A stretch of DNA of 55,786 nucleotides. Source: DATATB01 sp036268995. Lineage in GTDB: Bacteria > Planctomycetota > Planctomycetia > Pirellulales > PNKZ01. The position numbers and the translations under genes are program-made. Below, piece after piece: positions 26,977 through 35,438 of the stretch. The DNA lies in contig DATATB010000195.1 of assembly GCA_036268995.1 (NCBI GenBank), positions 1-55,786 on the forward strand, in the 5' to 3' direction. Position 1 is the first letter of the stretch. Every line of letters begins with the position of its first letter. The notes under the pieces are model-generated. The model saw only the letters and a program-made list of their open reading frames with translations, did no database searches and was not told the origin of the DNA.

Positions 26977-29900
26977 ATGTCCACCATTACCTTCGCAATG
27001 CGCCACCCGGTGACCACCTGCATGCTGGTGGTGGCGCTCATTGGCGGCGGCCTCCTGTCGTTCGAGCGACTGCGGATCGATATCTTTCCCCCGATCAACC
27101 TCCCGCAAATCTACATTGTTGTCCAATTCGGAGGCATGTCCCCGTCGCAGATGGAAGGGCTGATCGTCAACCAGTTCGAACTCGAAATGCAGTATGTCGA
27201 CGGCATCCGCGAGATCGAAAGCAAATCCATCCAGCAGATCGCCACGATCAAACTTGCCTTCTTTTCCGACACGGACATGGCCAAGGCCATGGCGTCGGTG
27301 GTCAGCACGGTCAGCCGGGCCGCGGCCAAGATGCCGCCCAATGTGTTGCCGCCCCTGGTGATTCAGATGGATGCCGGCAGCGTTCCGGTGGGCTACCTGG
27401 TGCTGGAGAGCAAGACGCATTCGGCGGGCGAACTGGGCGACCTGGTGGAAACGCGCGTCCGCCCGCTGGTCCAGAAGTTTGTGCCGGGCACGATCGCCAC
27501 GGCGCCGTTCGGCGTCAACGTGCGGGCAATCGTGGTCAGCATCGATCCGGACCGTTTGCGGGCCTATGACCTGACGCCCGACGACGTGGTACATGCCATC
27601 TCACAGGGCAACACCGTCGCCCCGGCGGGCAATTTGTACGTGCGCGATCAAATGCCGCTGGTCCCCAGCAACGCGATGATCGTTGACATCCAGCAGTTTG
27701 GCGAGATCCCGGTCAAGCCGGGCAGGAACCTGTACATCCGGGATATCGGCACCATCGCCGATGCCACCGACATCAATTACGGCTATGCCCTGGTAAACGG
27801 CAAGAAGTCGGTGTATTTGCCGATCATCAAAAAGAACACCGCATCCACGTTGGAAGTAGTCAAGGAAATCCACGAGACCATTGATAAGTTCAAGGAGCTG
27901 CTACCGGCGGGTGTCGACGTGACGTTTGCCTTCGACGAGTCGCCCACCGTCCGCACGGCGATCCACGACGTGGGCACCGAAGGAGCGATCGGCGCCGTGC
28001 TCACCGGCTTGATGATCCTGTTGTTTTTGCGCGATTGGCGCAGCGTGCTGGTCGTGGTTTTCAACATCCCGCTGTCGGTGCTCGGGTCAATGCTGGGGCT
28101 GTGGATCACGGGGGCCACGATCAACATCATGACGCTGGGCGGCATGGCTTTGTCCATCGGCATCTTGGTCGATATGTCGACCGTGCTGATCGAAAACATC
28201 CACGTGCAAATGGGGCAGACGCCGTCGCTGGCCCGGGCCGTGGCCAAAGCCTCCGGCGAGGTCGCGGTTCCGCTGCTGCTGATCTTGCTCTGCATTTTGT
28301 CGGTGTTCATCCCGGCGTTCATCATGGCCGAGCCGGTGCGCTCGTTGTTCGTGCCGCTGGCCTTGGCCGTGGGCTTTGCCGTGACGACGGCCTACATTCT
28401 TTCCAGCACTTTCGTCCCAGTGATTTCCGTCTGGCTGCTGAAACCCCGAGACGATCAAGGCCAGACCAGTGACAATGCCCAGAAGGAAGCCCAGAGCGAG
28501 GGACGTATTCGACGCTGGTTACGGCCGGTGGGGGCGTTGGCCGGCCGCATCGGCGCCGGCGTGGGCGCGATGTTTCACTGGATCACGCACGCGGGACCGA
28601 TTGGATACGTTCGCAACGCCTTCGCTCGGCGTTTCGGCGCCGAAGACCAGGCTGACCAGGAACATCCCCAGGGGTTTTTCGACCGCGTGCGCACCGTGTA
28701 CAACCGCTGGCTCCAGCGGCTGGTGACCCATCGGCGCATCACGGTGATCGGTTATTTCGTGGCCTGTGCCCTGGTCCTGGCATTGGCATCCTGGCAATTG
28801 GGCACGGATTTGTTCCCGAGTATCGACTCCGGCGAGTTCATCCTCCGTTTCCGGGCTCCCCCGGGAACGAATTTCGAGCTCACGCGGCGCATCGCCGACA
28901 AGGCGCTCGAGGTGATTCGAAGCGAGGCCGGCGACCACAACGTCAAAATCTCGATGGGCTTTGCCGGGCAGCAGGCTCCCAATTATGCCTTGAACAATCT
29001 GGTGCTCTTCACCGCGGGCCCGGACGATGGTCAACTGCGCGTCAAGCTGACGGAAAAAAGCGGCCTCAAGCTGGCGTCGTTTTCCGACCGGCTGCGCAAG
29101 GAATTGCCCAAACAGGTCGTGCCCTGGTTGGCGCAAACGCTTCGTAAAGAAGGTCTGGATGCCGACACGGCCAGGCAGCGCGCCGCACAAGTGATTTTCG
29201 GTTTCGAGCCCGGCGATATCGTCAGTGAAGTGATGAGCTTCGGCTCGCCCACGCCCATCGAGATCGCGGTGATCAGCCCGGATCTGGCCAAGGCCCGCGA
29301 GTTTGCCGATGTCGTGCTGCATGAAATGCGACAGATTCCCGACCTGCGCGACGTACGGTTTCACCAGTCGCTGACGTATCCGACCATTCCGATCGACATC
29401 GATCGCCAGCGGGCGGGCTTTAGCGGCCTGACGACTAAGGACGTGGTGGAGTCGGTGTTGGTCACCACGTCGTCGAGCCGTTACGTGGCCCGGAATTATT
29501 GGATCGCCAGTAATGGCGTGGATTACCAGGTGCAGGTGGAGGTGCCGACTCCGCGCATGAATTCGCCGGCGCAGGTAGCGACGATCCCCTTGAGGACGGC
29601 CCAACAAGGGCAAAACCTGATGGTCCGCGACGTCGCGCTGGTCACGACGGGGACGACGCCCGGCCAGATCGACCGCGTCACGATGCAGCGCTATGTGAGC
29701 ATCATCGCCAATGTTCAAGGCGAGGATCTGGGCCGCGCGGCCAAGCAAGTCGATGCCGCGCTGCAGCGCGCCGGAAAGCCGCCCAAAGGCGTCCGCGTCC
29801 ACGTCAAGGGGCAGATTCCGCAGATGCGCACGATGTTCACCACGCTGGCGGTGGGGTTGGCCATCGCAGTCGTGGTGATCGTGCTGATGCTGACCGCCTA

Positions 29901-30495
29901 TTTTGAATCGCTGCGGCTGGCCCTGTCGTCGATTGTTTCCGTACCCGGCGTGTTGTGCGGCGTGGCGATCATCCTGCTCGCGACGCATACCACGCTCAAC
30001 ATCGAGTCGTTCATGGGCGCGATCATGTGCATCGGCGTATCGGTGTCCAACTCGGTGATGCTGGCCGCCTTTATCGGGCGGGATTGGCAAGAGGGCCGCT
30101 CGCCGGAAGAAGCGGCAAAAAAAGCCGGTGGCGAACGATTGAGGGCGATCCTGATGACCGCCTGCGCCATGACCATTGGCATGGTGCCCATGGCCTTGGC
30201 GCTGGAACGCGGCAGCGAAATGCAAGCCCCGCTGGGGCGAGCCGTGATCGGCGGCCTGATCATGTCGACCTTCGTCACGCTTTTGATCGTACCGCCATTT
30301 TTTGTCTTGATCACCGGCTCGCGCTCGGCCAAATCGCTTTCGTTGAGTCCGGACGATCCGAAAAGCAATTATTATGATCAGCCGCAGGCCGAGGATCACA
30401 ACCAGCCCCAGGGTGCCGCCGACAAGCAGTCAACGAAGCCGCAGCCCGATGCCGGCGATCGGACTTTGCCGGTTCCACAGCCGCCGAGTGAATGA
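26977..30495 (+). CDS. RND efflux permease, system 3
   Basis: 1172 residues from ATG 26977, where the RND TM1 begins (ITFAMRHPVTTCMLVVALIGGGLL). The frame is open further upstream, but that part does not look like an RND protein. Marks are FPPINLPQIYIVVQFGGMSP, TM4 MALSIGILVDMSTVLIENI (a single Asp where AcrB has two) and TM10 GVSVSNSVMLAAF (no relay Lys). The loop between the two membrane halves (about 490-570) is long and charged, with a hydrophobic stretch, and the C-terminal tail is hydrophilic and Gln/Asp-rich. No Shine-Dalgarno sequence is obvious. The stop overlaps the start of the MFP gene. More distant from systems 1 and 2 than those are from each other. Substrate unknown. Confidence 0.9.
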   Translation: MSTITFAMRHPVTTCMLVVALIGGGLLSFERLRIDIFPPINLPQIYIVVQFGGMSPSQMEGLIVNQFELEMQYVDGIREIESKSIQQIATIKLAFFSDTDMAKAMASVVSTVSRAAAKMPPNVLPPLVIQMDAGSVPVGYLVLESKTHSAGELGDLVETRVRPLVQKFVPGTIATAPFGVNVRAIVVSIDPDRLRAYDLTPDDVVHAISQGNTVAPAGNLYVRDQMPLVPSNAMIVDIQQFGEIPVKPGRNLYIRDIGTIADATDINYGYALVNGKKSVYLPIIKKNTASTLEVVKEIHETIDKFKELLPAGVDVTFAFDESPTVRTAIHDVGTEGAIGAVLTGLMILLFLRDWRSVLVVVFNIPLSVLGSMLGLWITGATINIMTLGGMALSIGILVDMSTVLIENIHVQMGQTPSLARAVAKASGEVAVPLLLILLCILSVFIPAFIMAEPVRSLFVPLALAVGFAVTTAYILSSTFVPVISVWLLKPRDDQGQTSDNAQKEAQSEGRIRRWLRPVGALAGRIGAGVGAMFHWITHAGPIGYVRNAFARRFGAEDQADQEHPQGFFDRVRTVYNRWLQRLVTHRRITVIGYFVACALVLALASWQLGTDLFPSIDSGEFILRFRAPPGTNFELTRRIADKALEVIRSEAGDHNVKISMGFAGQQAPNYALNNLVLFTAGPDDGQLRVKLTEKSGLKLASFSDRLRKELPKQVVPWLAQTLRKEGLDADTARQRAAQVIFGFEPGDIVSEVMSFGSPTPIEIAVISPDLAKAREFADVVLHEMRQIPDLRDVRFHQSLTYPTIPIDIDRQRAGFSGLTTKDVVESVLVTTSSSRYVARNYWIASNGVDYQVQVEVPTPRMNSPAQVATIPLRTAQQGQNLMVRDVALVTTGTTPGQIDRVTMQRYVSIIANVQGEDLGRAAKQVDAALQRAGKPPKGVRVHVKGQIPQMRTMFTTLAVGLAIAVVVIVLMLTAYFESLRLALSSIVSVPGVLCGVAIILLATHTTLNIESFMGAIMCIGVSVSNSVMLAAFIGRDWQEGRSPEEAAKKAGGERLRAILMTACAMTIGMVPMALALERGSEMQAPLGRAVIGGLIMSTFVTLLIVPPFFVLITGSRSAKSLSLSPDDPKSNYYDQPQAEDHNQPQGAADKQSTKPQPDAGDRTLPVPQPPSE

Positions 30496-31991
30496 AAATG
30501 GAACATCAACTACGAGTGCCCCACGCGGCATATTATCGGCCAGGCGACAATCGCGTGCGCAAGACGATCGGTGCCGGGCTGGCGCTTGGCTTGTGCCTGG
30601 GCCTGGGCGGATGTGGCCATTCGACCGAGGCCAAGGCTGCCAAAGACGGCAATCATTCCAAGCTCACGGCAGTGAGGGTACACGAGACCATCCCGAGCCG
30701 GCGGACGATCACCCAGTCGATCAGCGTGCCTGGAATCATCCAAGCCTACGAAGATACGGCGATCTACACCAAGATTCCCGGCTACGTGCTGAGCTGGGTT
30801 GTGGACCTGGGCGACCCTGTCAAAAAAGACCAGTTGATGGCCACGCTGATGGTGCCCGAACTGGTCGAGCAGCACCGCGAGAAGATCGCGCAACTCGAAC
30901 AGCAGCGCCAAGCGGTCGATCAGGCCAAGCAATCGGTCGTGATCGCCGAGCGCAATCTGGACGTGGCGGTCAGCGCCATCGCCGAAGCGAAAGCCGAGGT
31001 CGAGCGCTACCAGGCAGCCACCACCCGCTGGAAGGCCGAATATCTCCGCCTGGCAGAATTGGCCAAGGAAAAAGCAGTCGACATTCGCGTCGTCCAGGAA
31101 GCCGAGGAGCACTACCACTCGCAGCAGTCGTCGGAGCGGGCTGCGAAAGTTCAGGTAAAGACGAAGGAAACCGAGCAATTGGCCTCCGAGGCCGAGGTGG
31201 ACAAAGCCAAGGTGGACGTGATCGCTGCGCAAGCCGCCGTGCAAGTCGCCGAGGCCACGGCTGCCCGCTACGCGGCCCTGTTGGCCTACACCCGGGTAAC
31301 GGCACCGTACGATGGCATTGTCACCGCGCGCAACGTCAGCGTCGGCGACCTGGTACGGCCGGGAACGGGCGACGGCAGCGAAGACGGCGGCCCGCTTTCG
31401 GACAGCTCGCAGGCCGTGCCGCTCTTCGTCGTCGCGCGCATGGACAAGCTGATGTTTGTCGTGGGAGTGCCCGAAATGGACGCGGGATTTGTCGATGTAG
31501 GCACGCCGATCAGCATTCGCGTGCAAGCTTCGGGGATACCTGAGATTGAAACCAAAGTGTCCCGCATCTCGTGGTCGGTGAGCGCGGAGACCCGCACGCT
31601 GATGGCACAGACCGACTTGCCCAACCCCAAGCGGCAATTGATGCCCGGCATGTATGCCACTGGCAAGCTCGAGGTCGAGCGCCGCGACGTGCTGGCCGTG
31701 CCGGCGTCGGCGATCGTGGCCAAAGGCAACCAGGCCACGTGTTTTTTCGTCGTCGACGGCCGGGCCGCGCAGCAAGAAATCGAGACGGGCGTATCCAATA
31801 GCGATTGGGTGCAACTCCTGCGCAAAAAGGTCGCGTCCGCTCACGATGCGGCGCACTGGACCGACGCCAGCCTGGACGATCGCGTGGTCTTCCGTGACGT
31901 GTCGGAGGTGACCGACGGGGCTAGCGTCGAGCCTATCAAAGATTCGGGCCAAGGCCAGGATCACAGTCAGGCATCGTCCAGCAGCCCCTGA
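30492..31991 (+). CDS. Membrane fusion lipoprotein, system 3
   Basis: 499 residues. The start overlaps the RND stop (ATGA), implying translational coupling; ATG 30498 is an alternative. A hydrophobic leader ends in a lipobox (LGLGGC), so the adaptor is probably lipid-anchored. MFP features are IYTKIPGYVLSWVVDLGDPVKKDQLMATL, a long Glu/Gln/Ala coiled-coil hairpin (about 130-260), LLAYTRVTAPYDGIVTARNVSVGDLV and barrel/MP domains. It is longer than the other MFPs in the window. No OEP gene is adjacent; an OprP-like porin follows 258 bp downstream. Confidence 0.88.
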   Translation: MKMEHQLRVPHAAYYRPGDNRVRKTIGAGLALGLCLGLGGCGHSTEAKAAKDGNHSKLTAVRVHETIPSRRTITQSISVPGIIQAYEDTAIYTKIPGYVLSWVVDLGDPVKKDQLMATLMVPELVEQHREKIAQLEQQRQAVDQAKQSVVIAERNLDVAVSAIAEAKAEVERYQAATTRWKAEYLRLAELAKEKAVDIRVVQEAEEHYHSQQSSERAAKVQVKTKETEQLASEAEVDKAKVDVIAAQAAVQVAEATAARYAALLAYTRVTAPYDGIVTARNVSVGDLVRPGTGDGSEDGGPLSDSSQAVPLFVVARMDKLMFVVGVPEMDAGFVDVGTPISIRVQASGIPEIETKVSRISWSVSAETRTLMAQTDLPNPKRQLMPGMYATGKLEVERRDVLAVPASAIVAKGNQATCFFVVDGRAAQQEIETGVSNSDWVQLLRKKVASAHDAAHWTDASLDDRVVFRDVSEVTDGASVEPIKDSGQGQDHSQASSSSP

Positions 31992-32043
31992 TCGGTCACC
32001 GCAACGGCCTGCGCAGGGGCTAAATTTGCGCGCAGGGCCGATA

Positions 32044-32075
32044 GCGCCAGCAGCCATCACGCTGCGCGTTTTTTT
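32044..32075 (+). terminator. Candidate intrinsic terminator after the system-3 efflux operon
   Basis: A GCG-C-CAGC ... GCTG-CGC hairpin with one bulged base, followed within a few bases by seven T (32069-32075), about 55 bases after the MFP stop. The stem is short, so strength is uncertain. Confidence 0.45.
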
Positions 32076-32249
32076 CGCCAGGCGGCGGCCGCTGTGGTCG
32101 ATCTCTTATCGCCGACGCGAGTTAACATCACTGGGTGCCAACCGGCCATTCTCAGGAGTACACGAGTGCTCTTGCGGGGGCGGGCGCAAATTGATACTTA
32201 ACCGCGACATTTCACGTCTTGGGGCAAGTTCACGTCTCGACGAGCCCAT

Positions 32250-33974
32250 ATGTACCGAAGCCGGGCAAGGCTGTTTGGCCTATTGGCCTGTTCGTTGGCG
32301 AATTGGCATGGGCTGGCGATCGGCCAATCACTGATCCCCAGCGCTGCCACGACGTTGGCGGCAGATGCTGACCAGGGCGCTGCGCCCGGGCCGGACGTCT
32401 TCCAATTCAAGATTTTCGCCGCCGGCGCGCCGTGGCAGCCGGTTGGTTCGCCTGGCGTCGCGTTGCCGAGCGCAACGCTGTTTAGCGCCAGCCCGATCGA
32501 CTTTGAACAAACCGCTGACGCGCAAACCGCCGATGCGGAGCCGGCCAGTTTGGATCCGGCCAAGACCAACATGGGCACGGTCACGCCGCCGGAAAACCTG
32601 CCACCGAGCACGGAACCGCAGGAGCGGCCGGTCATCCCGGATCGGGATGCGAATTTCGGCACCATTCGGCTCCCCGAGGGGTATCCGCGAAATCTGCCCA
32701 AGGATGCGAAGGCGAAAGATCGCAAGGTCGAGGCGGAGTTCGGCGACGGCTTGACCGTCAAATCCAGCGACGGCTATTTCTCGCTGACGTTCCACAACCT
32801 GACGCAAGCGGACGGTCGGTTCTTCCAACCCACCGGCAATCCGCTGACCGACAACTTTCTCGTTCCTCGCCAGCGCTGGTACGTGCTGGGAAACGTCTCG
32901 CCGAATATCCGCTATTACACGGTCATCAATCGCGGTTACGGCAGCATCGACCTGTTGGATGCGTTTATTGACATGAACTTCGGGGCCGTCGATCCGGAAA
33001 AGTTGCAAATTCGCGTCGGCCGCATGAAGACGCCGTATACCTACGAATACATCAAGATCTCTGAGACGGACCTGGTCGCTCCCGAACGCTCGGTGTTCGT
33101 GGGTAATCTGGCGGGCAACCGCCAGATGGGCGCCATGGCGCACGGCGACCTGCTGGAAAAGCGGTTCGAGTACGCCTTGGGTATCTTTGACGGCCCGCGC
33201 CGCTCGTTCCAGGATTACAATGCCGCCAAGGACTTCTTCAGCTACATCAACATCAAGCCCTTTCGCAAATGGGAGTGCAGCCCGCTGCAGCAGCTCAACG
33301 TGGGCGGGTCGTTCAATTGCGGCGACGAGCTGAACCCCTTGCAGCCGACTACGCTGCGCACGGCCAACGATCAGACTCCCTCGGCCGAGGCCAACAGCGT
33401 TTCACCCTCCTTCTTGCAGTTCGGCCCCAACGTGTTCGAAGACGGCTGGCGCATGCAGTGGTCGGGGGATCTGACCTGGTACTACAAGTCCTTCATGCTG
33501 ATGACCGGGTATCAAGGCGGTTTCCAGACCTATGGCAACTCGGCTACCGCGCTTAACAGCGGGTTCACCAACGCGACAAGCGCCACGCAAACGCGCGTGC
33601 CGTTGAGCGGCTGGAACATCACCACCAGTTATTTTCTGACCGGCGAGCAAGTCACGCGACGCGTGTTCCTGGTCGAACCGCGCAGCGAATTCCGCTCGGT
33701 CCGCAAGCGGGGCACCGGAGCCATCGAGCTGTTCAGCCGCTTTGCGAACATTCACCTGGGCAACGCGGTGTTTACCAACGGCATCGTCAATCAGGCAGCC
33801 TGGAGCAACAACGCAAACGTCACGGATATCGGCGTCAACTGGTATCCGAACCATTACACGAAGCTGACTTTCGACTGGCAATATTCTGACTTCGGCAAGC
33901 CCGTGCAGTGGGGCGCCAATCAAATGTCTAGCTTCTGCAATCTCTACTGGCTGCGGGCCCAGATCTTCTTTTAA
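32250..33974 (+). CDS. OprP/OprO-like porin, copy 2
   Basis: 574 residues. An N-terminal signal-like segment (ARLFGLLACSLANWHGLAIGQ) and a long Ala/Pro/Thr-rich region (to about 170) precede a beta-barrel with strands such as SDGYFSLTFHNLTQADGRFF, LQIRVGRMKTPYTYEYIKI and a C-terminus ending in LYWLRAQIFF, a classic terminal aromatic outer-membrane signal. The barrel pattern fits the phosphate-selective porin O/P family. The low-complexity N-terminal part is not a standard OprP feature. Same strand as the system-3 RND-MFP pair but separated by a candidate terminator. Confidence 0.8.
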   Translation: MYRSRARLFGLLACSLANWHGLAIGQSLIPSAATTLAADADQGAAPGPDVFQFKIFAAGAPWQPVGSPGVALPSATLFSASPIDFEQTADAQTADAEPASLDPAKTNMGTVTPPENLPPSTEPQERPVIPDRDANFGTIRLPEGYPRNLPKDAKAKDRKVEAEFGDGLTVKSSDGYFSLTFHNLTQADGRFFQPTGNPLTDNFLVPRQRWYVLGNVSPNIRYYTVINRGYGSIDLLDAFIDMNFGAVDPEKLQIRVGRMKTPYTYEYIKISETDLVAPERSVFVGNLAGNRQMGAMAHGDLLEKRFEYALGIFDGPRRSFQDYNAAKDFFSYINIKPFRKWECSPLQQLNVGGSFNCGDELNPLQPTTLRTANDQTPSAEANSVSPSFLQFGPNVFEDGWRMQWSGDLTWYYKSFMLMTGYQGGFQTYGNSATALNSGFTNATSATQTRVPLSGWNITTSYFLTGEQVTRRVFLVEPRSEFRSVRKRGTGAIELFSRFANIHLGNAVFTNGIVNQAAWSNNANVTDIGVNWYPNHYTKLTFDWQYSDFGKPVQWGANQMSSFCNLYWLRAQIFF

Positions 33975-34180
33975 GCGGCTCTATAAGTCACGCCAGCCGA
34001 GCTTCATCCTGCCTGGGCTGCTACGCGTCAAGGTGGACACCGCGCGTTCACGCGGCCGTTCTCCGAGGGCCGTTCCAATTGCAAATTGCCGTTCAGAATG
34101 GCTCAGGCCGCTTTGGCATCACGGATGCAGCGTTCGAGGCTACCTCGAATCCAGGTGAATTCTGAAAGGCACTCGGCGTC

Positions 34181-34903
34181 ATGAAATGCCCCCATTTTTC
34201 CGTGCTCACCTTGGCAATCATGGCAGGACTTGTCGGCTCGGCCCATGCTCAATCTGCCGCGGGCGGCGCCGCTGCCCAGACGAACGTCCGTAACGGAACA
34301 GCGACGGCTGCCCAGGCAAATACGGCGGCAGGTTTAGCTGGCCGGCCCGACGCGTGGCGCTACGCATACCACAACAACCAATGGTGGTATTATCACCCGA
34401 ACAACACGTGGTCGGTCTGGAATGGGGCCGGCTGGATTCCGTATCGTCCTTATGCGACGGGCTACCGCGGTTTTGAGTACCCGGCGGCGGGCGGGATCGG
34501 CGTGGTGGTCCCCGGCGGCGACAGCCTCTCCGATGTCGACGCACTACCGGGCAGGGCGAATCCGCAAATGGCCGGTGGCGGGATCGGCATCTACGGCAGC
34601 CCAATTCTCGACGGAAGAAACGGCGGCCTGCCAAACATCAGTGGCGGCACTCTGTTCCGGGGTAGCAATGCCGGCCGCGGCTTTTCCGACACCGACGCGG
34701 TTCCGGGTAGATCCAACCCGCAAATGAGCGGCGGCGGGATCGGCGTCTACGGCTCCCCCCTTGGTCGCTCCCATGCCGGAGCGCCGGGCCTCAGAACCAG
34801 CGGTAGCACCGCCATCGACGCGCTTCCAGGCCAACGCAATCCGCAAATGTCCGGCGGAGGGTTTGGCGTCAACGGCTCGCAGGTGGACGGAAGTGGCAGC
34901 TAG
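34181..34903 (+). CDS. Secreted small protein with three 26-residue Gly-rich repeats
   Basis: 240 residues. The signal peptide cleaves near AHA-Q (residue 23). Residues 58-90 form an aromatic-rich motif (AWRYAYHNNQWWYYHP, WSVWNGAGWIPYRP) of a kind seen in planctomycete exported proteins. Three repeats follow at 117-142, 169-194 and 210-235. Each contains D-A-(L/V)-P-G-(R/Q)-x-N-P-Q-M-x-G-G-G-(I/F)-G-(I/V)-(Y/N)-G-S, separated by spacers of 26 and 15 residues. Function is unknown; extracellular or envelope-associated location is inferred from the leader. It is convergent with a small lipoprotein gene 48 bp downstream. Confidence 0.75.
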   Translation: MKCPHFSVLTLAIMAGLVGSAHAQSAAGGAAAQTNVRNGTATAAQANTAAGLAGRPDAWRYAYHNNQWWYYHPNNTWSVWNGAGWIPYRPYATGYRGFEYPAAGGIGVVVPGGDSLSDVDALPGRANPQMAGGGIGIYGSPILDGRNGGLPNISGGTLFRGSNAGRGFSDTDAVPGRSNPQMSGGGIGVYGSPLGRSHAGAPGLRTSGSTAIDALPGQRNPQMSGGGFGVNGSQVDGSGS

Positions 34904-34951
34904 AGCAAGAACGTCTTGAAGTCCGTCGCGAACAAATCTGCGGCTCGAGCG

Positions 34952-35365
34952 TCAGCCTTCGTTGGGCCCTAAACGCGCGGGCTTATAGCCTGGCGGCACA
35001 CGCGACAAGCCGGCTGCGTCGGCCTTTTGGAAGCAGCGAAAGAGCCAACACCGGGCGGTAGGCTCCGGCGATACGCTCGCTGGTGGCACCACCATTGCGC
35101 TGTCGGGAGCGGTGCCATAGCCCGGCGGAATGCTTTCCGCAGGCGGCAGACGCGTGATCCCGTCGGCCGGCGCTGCAACGGGCGCCCGGGCATATCCGAC
35201 GGGTGGTGGCGCCGGCGCTCCGTTGTCCGCGGCACAGCCCGCGGCCGGCACGGCGACAGCAACGAGCATCGTGAGTCCCAATCGCATGGCGGCCAACGAT
35301 ACTTGACAGGCCATTGGCATTGCCATCCCAATCCGGCCGGCGGCGCCCGGGCGGTGTAGTTTCAT
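34952..35365 (-). CDS. Small Pro/Ala-rich lipoprotein
   Basis: 137 residues from ATG 35365, with GAGG 8 bases upstream; ATG 35371 is two codons longer. A hydrophobic leader ends in a lipobox (VPAAGC, then AADNG), after which the mature chain is rich in Pro, Ala and Gly. Short motifs such as IPPGYGTAP and VPPGYKPARLGP sit near the end, and the only further Cys are in CWLFRCF. No domain is recognised. It lies between the repeat protein and the third OprP-like porin, on the porin's strand and 73 bp downstream of it, so co-transcription with the porin is possible. Confidence 0.65.
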   Translation of the reverse strand: MKLHRPGAAGRIGMAMPMACQVSLAAMRLGLTMLVAVAVPAAGCAADNGAPAPPPVGYARAPVAAPADGITRLPPAESIPPGYGTAPDSAMVVPPASVSPEPTARCWLFRCFQKADAAGLSRVPPGYKPARLGPNEG

Positions 35366-35438
35366 GGTCATCGCCTCTGGACAGCGCCCCGTTAAGCTCA
35401 GCATCACTCCGGGCGACCGCCGGCGGCCGCAGGGCTGC

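Noticed and set aside
28519..30399. 626-residue minus-strand ORF opposite RND system 3
   Set aside because: Shadow of the sense gene in GC-rich DNA; composition is dominated by His, Arg and Gln.
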